DNA of 64,000 nucleotides. Source: Miscanthus floridulus (taxonomy: Eukaryota > Streptophyta > Magnoliopsida > Poales > Poaceae). Position numbers and translations under genes: made by a program. Below are positions 1-13,740 of this stretch, in pieces. The notes beneath the pieces are model-generated. The model was not told the origin of the DNA, did no database searches, and saw only the letters and a program-made list of their open reading frames with translations. The stretch spans positions 10,417,707 through 10,481,706 of the forward strand of contig NC_089581.1 in assembly GCF_019320115.1 (NCBI RefSeq). Direction: 5' to 3'. How positions within the stretch are numbered: position 1 is the stretch's first letter; each line of letters opens with the position of its first letter.

Positions 1-395
1 TTAACTAAGCCTTCAATAACTGAATGATCGGCTTCTCTCGTGCACACAGGAACAAGGCTGATGCAGAATTGCAGATTGACAGGCTTTCATAAAAAAGATG
101 AAAAATCACTCACTACCAATACTCGTCAGTAATTACAGGCGACCAGCTCAAGGAGAGCACTATCAGTGCAAAGCCGTAAGCTACTTTGACCCAAAGGATG
201 CGAAACACAAACGGACGGCGACCTATTACAGTAGGTATACATTACAGTGGCCGCAGCCGAAGCACAGACGCAGCCTCAACGGCAACCAATTACCAATCAA
301 TCATGCAAGCCACGAGAAGCACAGAAAAAGAAAAACAAAAACTCATTCACAGAGACACAGCCTGTCGGTGCGGCAGCCGGCACCGGAGTTCATCG
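1..395 (-). other. Beta-tubulin 3' UTR and downstream flank
   Basis: This stretch lies directly downstream of the beta-tubulin stop codon on the minus strand. It must contain the 3' UTR and poly(A) site, but I cannot place the cleavage site. No other gene is supported; the open frames here are shadows of the tubulin last exon. Confidence 0.6.
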
Positions 396-3144
<2,749 letters not shown>

Positions 3145-3515
3145 AGCTGACGCCTGCCTGCTCGCTGCTGCTGCCTCGCCGGGGCCGGGGTCGGACGCGG
3201 GCGGGGAAAAGGAAGGCGAGGCGGGGAGGGAGGGAGGGAGCGGCCGCACGGGTCTCGGGTGCTGTGTAGTCTAGGTGAGGACGGATTTGAAATGCTGCTT
3301 TATGCTGTTGCCGTGGGCCTTCCACCGAGCCTTGGAGCTGGAGTGGGTTGTGGACCTTGTGCTGTGTCGGCCCGTGCCCGGTGGGTGGAGACTGGAGAGA
3401 GGCCCGGCCGCGGTGGGGGCCCAGTCGCAGACGAGTGGTGGCGATGGGGCTGGTCCATCTCCACCGTCTGTTTGTTTATCGGACGGCTACAGGGCCCGTT
3501 TCCTGTATTTTTTTA
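3145..3515 (-). promoter_or_regulatory. Beta-tubulin 5' UTR and promoter region
   Basis: This is the region just upstream of the tubulin ATG. The proximal 120 bp are GC-rich, as expected for a 5' UTR of a highly expressed grass gene. No perfect TATA box is visible; a CATAAAG sequence on the minus strand near 3299-3304 is the only candidate. The start of transcription cannot be fixed from sequence. Confidence 0.45.
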
Positions 3516-3693
3516 AGAGCGAGTATAACAAGGGGTTATAAGTAGGCTATACGTTGACGTGGAGGAGATAGAGAAGAAAAGCGGACTGTAAGCTTACAGC
3601 TGACTTAGACACAAGAACCAGAAAATTCTGTAAGGTGATAGATTAGCTGTAAGTTTTCCTATATCCAGCGGGCTGTATTAATAGCCTCGCTCT
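3516..3693. mobile_element. Possible MITE with AGAGCGAG ends
   Basis: A 178-bp segment begins AGAGCGAGTATAACA and ends with CTCGCTCT, giving a perfect 8-bp terminal inverted repeat. The inner parts hold further loose inverted similarity (GGCTATA against TATTAATAGCC). It has no coding capacity. I see no clear target-site duplication, so the family and exact ends are uncertain. Confidence 0.45.
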
Positions 3694-3740
3694 CAAGGGA
3701 GTTTCTAGACGTCGTTACAGTAGACTTCGATTTGCGCCCT

Positions 3741-3866
3741 GTTCGTTTGGGCTTGTTTAACTGATAAGTCATGACTGAAAGAACTGTTGGCTGATTTGGT
3801 GCGAGAGAAAAATACTATTCATTGGCTGAAAGAGTACGGTTTATAAGCTAAACAAGCCCGAGCGAA
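3741..3866. mobile_element. MITE upstream of beta-tubulin
   Basis: This 126-bp segment has imperfect terminal inverted repeats of about 28 bp: the left end GTTCGTTTGGGCTTGTTTAA pairs with the right end, which reads ATTCGCTCGGGCTTGTTTAG on the other strand. The GTTCG...CTTGTTT start is typical of a very abundant grass hAT-like MITE group. It is non-coding and lies about 600 bp upstream of the tubulin ATG, where it could add regulatory sequence. Confidence 0.65.
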
Positions 3867-4949
3867 TGGCGGCGTTGGTTGGGCCTCTTTCTGTTGGTGT
3901 TGGCGACTTTTGGCCCAGGCTGGGCGTGGGCCCACGTGGCAGGCTGTCGTAACCGAACTGGCGGGGCCAAAAAAGACAAGCTTCCGAGCTGTACACTGTA
4001 TAGCTGTGGTGTCTCTTCTCGTCTTGAGCAGCAGCAATGCTTACGAGACAGGCAATGATTAGATGTGTGATTATGGCGGCTATTTAGACAGCGGATAGCG
4101 ACGCTTGGCCGGTAATGCAAGCAAGTAACGCCTGGACCCTACGTGTCAACAGACGTAGCTGTTGCTTAGTCAGAGGAATGACAAGGACCAGTTACCAGCA
4201 TGTTGCTGCTGATCAGCTCACGTTGCTGGGGGGCCTCAGCCCTCAGGTAGGGAACATACACAGAGAGAGGGTGGCAGTGGCACCAACTAATGCATGGCTG
4301 GCTGGGGACGAACTAGCTGAAAGTACAAGCCAAACACGTACTAAAACTCTATCATGACGAGAGGAAAGAACCGCTGTTTTCTGCTTGCCACGGCAAGCGG
4401 GGGAGGAAAGCTAAGGACATAGTACCCGTTTAGATAGCCAAGTGATCCCAACAGGCCTAGCGATACATCGATCCATTCCAATCATGGTTAACAAAACAGC
4501 GGGGTCTTATTTATTATTAACTGCTTCGATGCTACATCATGCACTGTTATCACGCTATATATGGGTACACTAGCTTCCCCTACCTCTTCGAGTGCTGCCA
4601 GGTAGGATAGTCTAACAGCAAAGCTAACCACTCTTGTCCTCGCCCCGATTCTTCGTTGATTGGTCAGGGGAAGAAATGCTAGTATCGTACATGACTTGGG
4701 CAGCGCCGCCGGTTCTGAATGGAGTAACACACAGCGATCGGTCGACGGTACTGCTCACTGCTTACGTGGCTAAACTGCCACCGAGGACCCGTGGGAGCTG
4801 AGGCGTGAGCGCGACAGGCGAGATAGCACAAACAAAAAACAAAAGCAAACAAAAAAAACTGCTAGAATTCAAAAAAGAAACAACAAAAATCTGCTCTTTT
4901 ACATGAGTTATATGGCAATGATGACACAGAAAAAGACTGATGACGATAA
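3867..4949. other. Intergenic host sequence
   Basis: This is the host DNA between the tubulin promoter and the left end of the Helitron. Open frames here are short and have no recognisable domain. I see no gene or RNA. Confidence 0.55.
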
Positions 4950-4990
4950 TCTCTTCTCTACACCTAAAACATTTATAGGGGAATCGTCGA

Positions 4991-5065
4991 TCCGGCGTGC
5001 GAAAAAAACGCTCGCAGATTCGCTTGCCACCGACGTGCGAAAAATCGCTCGCGGCTTCGCTTGCC
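4991..5065. repeat. Imperfect tandem repeat at the Helitron 5' end
   Basis: Two units of about 37 bp, each starting CCGRCGTGCGAAAAA and ending TTCGCTTGCC, stand head to tail and a partial third copy follows. They begin about 40 bp inside the proposed left terminus. Such subterminal repeats may serve as transposase contact sites, but that is inference. Confidence 0.6.
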
Positions 5066-5066
5066 C

Positions 5067-5876
5067 GGCGTGCCTACGCTCGCCCGCTGGTGCAGTGGAC
5101 CCGGCGAACGATCACCGATTCAATCTCCAATATCCTACCCAGGCAGCAAATTGGATCGTTCAATCACTGCACAATTACCGCAGCCCCCGGAGGAAAAGGA
5201 AATCACCCGCGCCTACCCTTCTTGCGCTCGCTTTGATCTTTCCGCACCCTTAACGAGATCAGCACTCAGCAAGGCAGGCCCGTGCTACGTTTCCCTTAGC
5301 CCGTCGGAACTGGGAAGCTTCGAGGGCTCACAGACCTGGTGGCGCGCCGGTTTTCTAGAAGACAACCCACGCCACCGCCTTCTGCCCACTTCCGGTGCCG
5401 GGCCAGCGAGACTTGGAGGTGTCGCTACCGCCGGTTTTTGTAGAAGACAACCCACGCCGGTGCCTTCTGCCCACTTCCGGCGCCGGGCCAGCGAGACGTG
5501 GAGGTGTCGCCGCCGCCTCGCAACCATCATCCGCGCCTGCACCAGCATCTCACCCCGCCCCTGCCCTGCTCCGAACCCGCCGAGCACCCGTTGTAGATCC
5601 ACGACGGCGAGCAGCCCCGCCCGTCGCTCCTTCAACCTCCAAACATCGCCGTGCCTCGTCTTCGCCGGACACCGCCACGCCGAGGTCGCGTACCTCAGTG
5701 ACAACCGCAGCTGACGCTATCTTCGACGCGCTCAAACGCGGCCAAGGGAGACGCCGCAGCCGGTTCCTCCCTAACGTCCGCCTGCTCCTCTTCATCGACG
5801 AGTGCGCCACGCCCAAGTCCACAGTCCACACCACCGCTTGCAAGAACGGCAGACAACCGGTCGATCTCCCCACGCC
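5067..5876 (+). other. GC-rich possible first exon(s) in the Helitron, unidentified
   Basis: I do not recognise this sequence. It is much more GC-rich than the rest of the Helitron, is open for over 200 codons from about 5061, and ends at a strong donor (CACGCCG/GTAAGT, 5876/5877). It contains an exact-phase tandem duplication (see 5346-5513). It may be a 5' untranslated or coding exon of the RepHel transcript, or a host gene fragment captured by the Helitron. The amino acid composition (rich in Pro, Arg, Ser and Ala) does not favour any known domain. Confidence 0.35.
5346..5513. repeat. Two-copy 84-bp tandem duplication
   Basis: Units 5346-5429 and 5430-5513 both start GCCGGTTTT and contain AGAAGACAACCCACGCC and CCGGGCCAGCGAGAC. 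They differ at a modest number of bases. The unit is a multiple of three, so it keeps the reading frame. Confidence 0.85.
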
Positions 5877-5961
5877 GGTAAGTCGCTTGGCATTGGATTT
5901 CTGATCTATTCTTTTCAATGCAGTCGCTTGACAACCAGTCGATCTCCCCACGCCGGTAAGC
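5852..5961. repeat. Duplicated exon end with its splice donor
   Basis: The block GACAACC-GTCGATCTCCCC-ACGCCGGTAAG occurs at 5852-5882 and again at 5930-5960, offset 78 bp, with one base changed. Each copy carries a CCG/GTAAG donor. Between them CAATGCAG at 5915-5922 can act as an acceptor, so the second copy could be spliced as a mini-exon or give an alternative donor. Confidence 0.7.
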
Positions 5962-6608
5962 TGGTAAGCTGCAGTTTTCAAATGCTGCTGTGTTTTTCTG
6001 AATGGTTTAGTTCAGTACAACTGTTGGAGGACTAGAGGCTTGCCTAGCCAAACTAGCCGATCTGTGCTAGACCAGTGCAGTACGAGTCCTCTTCCCCCCC
6101 CCCCGAAAGATCCATGGGGGAACTTGACTGGAATTGCTCATCTTTTATTCAGTAATTTATTTGGCAAAAAATAATAGTAAGATATTATTAAAATAAGTTC
6201 TTTCTCACCCTGTGCTAATTAATAAGAGTATACATTCCATTGCGTGGATCAGTTCTCACATTTTGGGTTTTGAGATTTCACTCCTACTGCACAAATGGTT
6301 ACAGTGAGATGATTCACTGCAGGCTTTGGACAATGCTAACTAGGTAGCAAATAGTAATAGGGCAATACTAGAACACATTTAAGCTTAAAAGGCTATGATC
6401 GAATATAAGTGTTCATTAATGTTGTACATATGAGATGCAATTTTGACCACAGAATGCATTTACAGTAGCCTAGAGGATGCTGGCGAATGATTGCATTTAA
6501 ATATGCCATATCTTTATTGCTTTGTCAATTTTCAGTAAATCTGGCCTGAATCTTGTTAAGCAGAAAGTCCTTTATACTAGATTATGCAATGCGCTTATGT
6601 CTATGCAG

Positions 6609-6675
6609 GCGCACCTCTGTCGCTCGCCGCCGTTGTGCAACACGCGTCGCCCGCAGCACTGAAGGCTGGCTTAAG
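6609..6675 (+). other. Predicted 67-bp internal exon in the Helitron 5' part
   Basis: A GC-rich island of 67 bp inside AT-rich sequence is bounded by a good acceptor (TCTATGCAG) and a perfect donor (TTAAG/GTAAGT). The composition contrast and both splice signals support an exon of the same transcript as 5067-5876. The next intron was later hit by the Sirevirus-like element 40 bp downstream. Confidence 0.45.
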
Positions 6676-6715
6676 GTAAGTCCAGGTGTTTGTGACTTGT
6701 GAGTGCCATACTATC

Positions 6716-8071
6716 TGTAAGGAAAATGGACCCTAGGCCTATTTACTTCGGTGTTTGATGTCCAACACAACTAAATTGGACTAATAAATTTGCAAGTGTT
6801 TGTTTTATAGTTCAATAGGATACAAGACGTAACTTGGACGAAGGCGACGTAATGATCCGATGATCAACACCTCAAGCAAGACCTTAGGAGCACAAGAGAA
6901 GACCCAAGAGATCAAGCAAAATTCAAGCATGAAGATTGAAACCAAGCCGTATGCAAGATCGCGAAGAAGCCAGGTGACTGGACGATGGACCGGACGCTGG
7001 GCAGAGGACTCGGCAGACAAGCGACCGGACGCTGGCGGCAACCGATTGGACGCAGGACAGCAGCGTCCGATCGAGTACAGTAAGGTTCCAGAGCGGCAAA
7101 TCTGCGACCGGACGCGTCCGGTGGCAGGCGACCGGACGCTGGCCAGCGTCCGATCAGTATATTGCCAGCTCAACGGTCGGGACGACCGGACGCTTTCGGT
7201 CAGGACGATTCGGTGTCCGGTCAGTAGCAGTTTCGCGGGAATTCGACCCCAACGGCTACTTTCTCAGTGGGGCTTATAAATACAACCCCAACCGACCATT
7301 TGAAGTGTGTGGAGCTGAGAAAACATACTAAGGGTGTTGATACACCATTTTAGTGATCTCCACTTGCATAGTGCTTAGTGATTCATCAGGTGATTAGCAT
7401 AAATGCTTTGCGAAGTGCTTAGGTTGATTAGACCACCGCTTATGCGCTTGCTCTAGGTTTAGGCTTAGTGTTTAGTGAGGTTTGCATACCTCTTACCACT
7501 CGGTGCTTGCGAGCACCATTGTTGTACATCAGAGGGGCTTGAAGTCTTGCGAGATCACACCAACCGTGTTTGTGGTGTGGCTGCCACCGTGTACCGAGGG
7601 TACAAGGCCCACGGTGTTTCGGCTGGAAGCTTGATAGTAAAGACGGCTGGGAGCATCCAGGAGAGGCTTGCCAGAAGGCACGTCGAAGACCCACTTACGC
7701 GTGGGGAAGGCCCGAGGCTATCCACGGAGTTACCTGACCGGGAGCTTGGCCCTTGCGAGGGATTCCTTGCGAGGGGCTCCAACGAGGACTAGGGGGAAGC
7801 TTGCGCGCTTCTTGATACCTCGGTAAAAATACTAGAGTCGTCGACGGGAGTTTGCATATCTTTACCTTGCTCTTTAGCTTCCGCATTTACATTTATTACT
7901 TTACTACGTTTGCGGTAGAGATAGCAACACACTAGCAAAATCATAGTTGCACATCTAGATAGTTTATCTATTGCATAGGTTTTGCTAGGGTTAAAAAAAG
8001 CGGCCATAGTTTAGAGTTAGAATTTTTAAGTTGCCTAATTCACCCCCCTCTTAGGCGTCACGGTCCCTTCA
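6716..8071 (+). repeat. 5' LTR of the Sirevirus-like element
   Basis: The 1356-bp LTR begins TGTAAGGAAAATGG and ends CACGGTCCCTTCA. It contains an array of GACCGGACGCT-like motifs at about 6977-7215. The 3' LTR is 28 bp longer, mostly because of extra array sequence. Confidence 0.92.
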
Positions 8072-8072
8072 A

Positions 8073-8090
8073 TTGGTATTAGAGCCAGGT
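8073..8090 (+). promoter_or_regulatory. Primer-binding site of the Sirevirus-like element
   Basis: TTGGTATTAGAGCCAGG begins one base after the 5' LTR and matches the usual plant copia site complementary to the 3' end of initiator tRNA-Met. Confidence 0.85.
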
Positions 8091-8151
8091 TGGCTCAATT
8101 TGGACCTTTGGCTTAACCGCCGTTGAGCCGACGCTATTTAGAGTGGTTGGG

Positions 8152-10376
8152 ATGGATACCGCTAGGCCTCCGCACTTTGACGGCACTAACTTCCCATACT
8201 ATAAAGCTAGAATGGCTTGCCACCTTGAGGCGGTTGATTTGGGTGTATGGAGAGTCACTCGTGACGGGATGAAACCCATCAAGAATCCCGAAAAACCCAC
8301 AAAGAGTGATAAAAAAGAAATGTACTTCAATGCTAGAGCTAAAAATTGCTTGTTTGAATCACTTAGTATGGATGTTTTTAACCAAGTATTCACTTTAAAT
8401 ACGGCACATGAAATTTAGTTAAAACTCCAAGATCTCCATGACGGCACAAGCAATGTCCGTGAGCAAAAACATTGTCTAGCAAAGCAAAACTATGATTCCT
8501 TTACTATGAATGATGATGAGCTTGTTCGTGATATGTATTCTCGTTTGAATCTAATTATCAATGAGCTCCATTCTATAGGATTATTAAAGCTAGATGATGT
8601 GGACATCATGAGGAAGATCATCTTCATGCTACCACAAAAGAAATATACAAGCATCATCACCATCCTTCACAATATGGAGGACTTGAGCAACATGACCCCG
8701 GGCATAGTCATTGGCAAGTTAGTGGCATTTGAAATGTCACGTAAGATGGGTCAAGAAGAAGCTTCTTCATCAAGCAAAGGCAAAGCTCTCACTTGTAGCG
8801 AGAAAAAGAAGATGAAGGGCAAGCAAGTTGAGACAAGCTCAAGCTCAAGTTCCTCAAGTGAAGATGAAGAAGAAGATGAGGACGATGATGAAGATTCAAG
8901 TGATGATCAATCTTTCTCCTCCACCTCCGATCTTGATGAAGAATCAATCAAAGTGATCAACAAGGTGGAGAAGATGATCCAAAGGCTCAATGTCAAGGGT
9001 GTGCCCATCCAAATTCAAGATTTCATTTTCTCAAATCAAAGAAATGAACAAAGAAAGAGAGGATGCTATGGATGCGGCGAGTTAGGGCACTTTGTGGAAG
9101 TTTGTCCAAACAAGCCCACACCCAAGACAAAGAAGAAGGCATGCAAGAACCAAGTCCTCACATCGATAAGATCATGGGATGATTCTTCAAGTGAAGAAGA
9201 ACCTCATCACAAGAGGCGAGGCCGCAAGCACTCATCATCAAGCTCTTCTCGTGTGTGCCTTATGGCACAAGGTAATAAAATCTCTTCCTCTAGTGAGAGT
9301 GATAGTGATGATGATATGCTTTCTTATCATGAACTTGTGCAAGAAAATCTTAAATTTGCTAAAGTTTGTACTAGTCAACAAAAGAAGCTCAAAAGCTTAA
9401 AAGAAAAGCTAGATAGTTCACAAAAAGCATACAAAACCTTGCTTGAACAATATGAGAACTTTGCTAATCTCAATGTTGAACTATCTACTAAAATTGAGAA
9501 ACTTGAGGCTAGTGCAACAACAAATGCATGCACAATCAATGATGAGCAACTTAAAAAGAAAAATGAAAAATTAAAAGAAAAGTTAGCTAGCTCATAAGAA
9601 GCATATAATAGTTTGCTTGCTAAAATGGAAACCATGTGCAAACATTGTGATGAGCTAACTAATAAAGTTGTTAATCTTGAAGCCGTTAGCACAACCCCCA
9701 CTAAGGCATCTAAAAAGAAAAGTTCTATCTTTAACATGACTAAAAAGGATGCCTCTACTTCTTGCAATGATTTATGTTTAGACTCACCTTTGTGCAACCA
9801 AGTTTGTGTTGAGAAAGTTGTTGTAGATACATGCACACAAGAGGTTGTAAAGGAGAATGAGCAACTCAAGCAAGAAGTAGCTCGCCTCACCAAGGACTTG
9901 ACTCAAGTGAAAGGCAAGGCAAGCAAACCCAACTTCATCAAGATAACACCATCAAGGGAGTGAAGAAGCTTGATGAAGGACAACCCGTGGTTTGTTACGT
10001 GTGCCACAAGGAAGGTCACAAGTCCTATGAGTGCAAGGTGAAGAATGGGGGAGGAGCAAAGAAGAAGGAGAAAAAGCAAACAAGCAATCTCTCCAACACC
10101 TACACCAACAAGGTGGACAAGAAGGCCTCCACACCTTATCTCTTGAAGAAGAAGAAAAATGACAAGGTGGTGGCCATCAAGGTGAAGAAGCAAGCCAACA
10201 ATAGGGTCAAACGCTTTTGGGTGCCAAAGGAAATCATTTCCAACATGAAGAGCACCAAGAAGGTTTGGAGACTTGGCAAAGTTTGGGTGCATTCCATGGG
10301 GTGCATCATGATGGACAAAATCTTTGCCAAGTGGGTTAGTGAATACTATGGACCCAAATTCCCCTTTCCATGTTAG
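8152..10376 (+). pseudogene. Gag of the Sirevirus-like element, broken
   Basis: Gag forms the virus-like particle that packages retrotransposon RNA. The start is the ATG at 8152, whose product opens MDTARPPHFDGTNFPYYKAR, a typical copia Gag beginning. A region with long acidic Ser/Asp/Glu runs follows, then a CX2CX4HX4C zinc knuckle (CYGCGELGHFVEVC, about 9064-9105), a long Lys/Glu-rich coiled coil, and a second knuckle (CYVCHKEGHKSYEC) near 9996-10037. Two stops interrupt it: TAG at 8416-8418 and TAA at 9595-9597. A reading-frame change lies between about 9870 and 9960. The final part ends at 10376. No pol domain follows; the remaining interior is non-coding. The two widely separated zinc knuckles are unusual. 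Confidence 0.85.
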
Positions 10377-11471
10377 ATAACTAGATGTCATTACTTTCAA
10401 TTAGTATTCATTTCAATTGGTATTGTTTTTCAATTGATATATTCTTAAAGCATCTAGTTATCTTTCATGCCTATGTTTACATTTACATGCTTAAATCTTT
10501 TGTCATGCATTCAATAGGTATATTATATGGTAGGCTTGCTCGGTTTCATTATCAACCCTTAGAGCAAACCTATATGGTTTAAAATTGTTTAGAAGCACGG
10601 CACATAGCTTGTTTTACAATTATTTATCAAATATGTGCCAAAGTCCAAATTGTAGATAATCTCTCCCAAATATCATCTTTCAAGTGGTATTTTGATACTT
10701 ATATCAATGTGCACAAATTTTACAAGTATTCAACACTTGTGTGCACAAATTTAGGGAGAGCTTAATCTACAAGTTGGATGCTTTGAGACTAACACTGTTT
10801 CATATGGTATCAATTTATCATATGTGTAGTAGTCTCATTGTAAGGAAATTGGAGTCCCCGGAGTTAGGCATCATTCTTCAATTGGCATCATCATGTTGAT
10901 TTCATTTCATATTTATATGCTTTTTCCATGCATTATATAGATTAAACTCTCTTGTACAATAAATTGCTAATTATACATATGCTTTGCCTTCTACCATATG
11001 TATGCATATATTTATGGGGAGCTTAGTCTATATAATGTGAGAGTCAAATTTTGTGATCCATTTCACTCTATACACAAAGGATCACGAAATTTGACCCTCC
11101 CTTGTGCTACTAATGTCTTCCTTTTCGGTGTTTGATGCCAAAGGGGGAGAATTTGAAGGACCAAAGGCAAGCATCAAGTTGATGTCTACAAGTGGTAATG
11201 GTCCGAGAAAGGGAGGAAAGTGAATTATGGGTTAGTCTAAGTAATGGGAGATTTTTTTAGAAAGCTAGGCTTTAATCCATAATATCACATGGGGACATTT
11301 GCAAGGGCAAGACAAGCTTTTAAGTAAAGTTTTAATTGGTATCTGTCAATTAGTATCATAGAACCTTGCCCTTTGCATTGCATCCTAGCAAGTAGGTAGT
11401 TTTTAACTTCTAAATTCCTATTATTTGCTTGCTTTGGTCGTGTTGGCATCAATCACCAAAAAGGGGGAGAT
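10377..11471 (+). other. Non-coding 3' region of the Sirevirus-like element
   Basis: AT-rich sequence lies between the end of gag and the 3' LTR, where an autonomous element would carry pol. It holds two AAAGGGGGAGA polypurine tracts (11150-11160 and about 11459-11469) and a hairpin at 11043-11095. No open frame of note is present. Confidence 0.8.
11043..11095. repeat. 17-bp inverted repeat (hairpin)
   Basis: GTCAAATTTTGTGATCC at 11043-11059 pairs with GGATCACGAAATTTGAC at 11079-11095 with one mismatch and a 19-base loop. It lies about 55 bp before the internal polypurine tract. Confidence 0.85.
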
Positions 11472-12855
11472 TGTAAGGAAAATGGACCCTAGGCCCATTT
11501 ACTTTGGATTTTGGTGTTTGATGTCCAACACAACCAAATTGGACTAATGAATTTGCAAGTGTTTATTTTGTAGTTTAATAGGATGCAAGACGTAACTTGG
11601 ACGAAGGTGACGTGATGATCCGATGATCAACACCTCAAGCAAGACCTTAGGAGCACAAGAGAAGATCCAAGAGATCAAGCAAAGTCGAAGCATGAAGATT
11701 GGAACCAAGCCGTACGTAAGATCATGAAGAAACCAGGTGACCAGACGATGGACCGAACGCTGGACAAGCGACCGGACGCTGGGCAGAGGACTCGATAGAC
11801 AAGCGACCGGACACTGGCGGCAACCGATCGAAAGCAGGACAGCAGCGTCCGATCGAGTATAGTAAGGTTCTAGAGTGGCAAATCTATGACTGGACCCGTC
11901 CGGTGGTAGGCGACCGGACGCTGGCCAGCGTCCGATCAGTATATTGCCGGCTCAATGGTCGGGACGACCGGACGTGTCCGGTCCGGACGATTCAACATTC
12001 GGTCAGTAGCAGTTTCGCGGGAATTCGACCCCAACGGCTACTTTCTCAGTGGGGCTTATAAATACAACCCCCAACCGGCCATTTGAAGTGTGTGGAGCTA
12101 AGGAAACATACCAAGGGTGTTGATACACCATTTTAGTGATCTTCACTTGCATAGTGCTTAGTGATTCATCAGGTGATTAGCATAGGTGCTTTGCGAAGTG
12201 CTTAGGTTGATTAGACCACCGCTTATGCGCTTGCTCTAGGTTTAGGCCTAGTGTTTAGTGAGGTTTGCATACCTCTTACCACTCGGTGCTTGCGAGCACC
12301 ATTGTTGTACATCAGAGGGCCTTGAAGTCTTGCCAGATCACACCAACCGTGTTTGTGGTGTGGCCGCCACTGTGTATCGGAGGGAACAAGGCCCGCGGCG
12401 TTTTGGCCGAAAGCTTTATAATGAAGACGGCGGGGAGTATCCGGGAGAGGCTTGCCGAAACGCACGTCGGAGACCCACTTGCGCGTGGGGAAGGCCCGAG
12501 GCTATCCACGGAGTTACCTGACCAGGAGCTTGGCCCTTGCGAGGGATTCCTTGCGAGGGGCTCCAACGAGGACTAGGGGGAAGCTTGCGCGCTTCTCAAT
12601 ACCTCGGTAAAAATACCGGAGTCGTCGACGGGAGTTTGCATATCTCTACCTTGCTCTTTAGCTTTTGCATTTACATTGATTACTTTACTACGTTTGCGGT
12701 AGAGATAGCAACACACTAGCAAAACCGTAGTTGCATATCTAGATAGTTTATCTATTGCATATGTTTTGCTAGGGTTAGAAAAAGAGGCCATAGTTTAGAG
12801 TTAGAATTTTTAAGTTGCCTAATTTACCCCCCTCTTAGGCGTCACGGTCCCTTCA
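11472..12855 (+). repeat. 3' LTR of the Sirevirus-like element
   Basis: The 1384-bp LTR matches 6716-8071 throughout and carries the same GACCGGACGCT-type array at about 11736-11998, expanded by about one unit. The TSD CTATC follows at 12856-12860. Confidence 0.92.
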
Positions 12856-12860
12856 CTATC

Positions 12861-13495
12861 CATGATCCGACAGCAATACAAAGGCTCTGACCTTAGCTGC
12901 TACCTTCCCTATACTATTTCATCGTACTGCAGGAATATGGTGAGAATTTTTTTGGCTTTTGTTTTCCCTCTCCACTGCATGCAACCTGTTAGGTATAATG
13001 CCAGATCGGAGTAGTTGACTTGCTGGACAGTATAGAACTTGGATATTCAGAGTTCACCTATTCTAAATTGCTGCTACCAACTGATGGTGCCAGTTTTTCC
13101 CATTTATCCATAAAGATAACACTGTTAGAGTTTGCATTTGATCTACTTCAGACTTTCACAGCCATTCTCAAACTGAATACCTAAAAGATGGAGCATTTGT
13201 CAGCTTGTAAGCATTTGTCAGAATAGGTAACACTAACCTATAGAAGTTCTCTAACCCTCCAATTGCTACCAGACAGTAAGCATTCGTCAGCTTGTAGAAA
13301 ATGCCTCCTTCACAGTCATTCTAAAACTGAATACCTGAGAGTTTCAATGCCACAAGTTGCATGAGCAGCAGGGTGAACGATTAAGTATCCATATCTTTTT
13401 TTTCTTGATGAAACACCAGACGAGAACAAAGCATGTACATGTTCATGAACAAAACAGAACTGTACTTGAAATATAAATACTAATTCTACAAACTA
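12861..13495 (+). other. Helitron interior, no gene recognised
   Basis: AT-rich sequence follows the Sirevirus-like insertion. It contains internal short duplications, for example CATTCTCAAACTGAATACC near 13170 and CATTCTAAAACTGAATACC near 13316. A CGTACTGCAG acceptor followed by a GTGAGA donor near 12925-12945 could frame a mini-exon. No protein similarity was recognised. Confidence 0.4.
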
Positions 13496-13651
13496 TAAGC
13501 TAGCCTTTAGCGCTTTTTCTTTTTTTATTTGTTCCTGTTCTTCTTCATAAGCCTTTAGCTCATCACCCACCAAAGGAATGTGCTTGCTCATAGTGACCTT
13601 TACAGCTTTAGGGGGTGGGTCCACTTGGAGCATTCGAGCCAGTGTCCCAAA
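13496..13651 (-). pseudogene. CPSF100: Captured exon of CPSF100 (polyadenylation factor subunit 2)
   Basis: On the minus strand 52 codons read FGTLARMLQVDPPPKAVKVT, then MSKHIPLVGDELKAY, then an EEEQEQIKKEKALK tail. I recognise this as plant CPSF100, the cleavage and polyadenylation specificity factor subunit with an inactive metallo-beta-lactamase/beta-CASP fold. The fragment starts right after an intron-type AG, which suggests a true exon boundary. It ends after KASL, where a TAG stop follows and similarity is lost. There is no start codon and no other part of the gene, so it makes no CPSF100. It lies antisense to the Helitron gene. Capture of host exons is a known habit of plant Helitrons. 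Identification rests on memory of the family, not a search. Confidence 0.7.
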
Positions 13652-13740
13652 CTGGACAGCACATGTTCACTTGATTTCAATACTGATTTTCATTATAGCC
13701 TTTAAGTGCTAATTGCATTATTCTATTATAGATTCATACA

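Larger units (their letters stand above)
6716..12855 (+). mobile_element. Gag-only Sirevirus-like LTR retrotransposon (Ty1/copia type)
   Basis: A 6140-bp element is bounded by LTRs 6716-8071 and 11472-12855 and by a perfect 5-bp TSD, CTATC (6711-6715 and 12856-12860). Directly after the 5' LTR is TTGGTATTAGAGCC, a primer-binding site of initiator tRNA-Met type. AAAGGGGGAGA polypurine tracts occur at 11150-11160 and just before the 3' LTR; repeated tracts of this form mark Sireviruses. The interior encodes only Gag. No protease, integrase or reverse transcriptase is present, so the element depends on a relative for movement. The insertion splits a Helitron intron. Confidence 0.9.
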
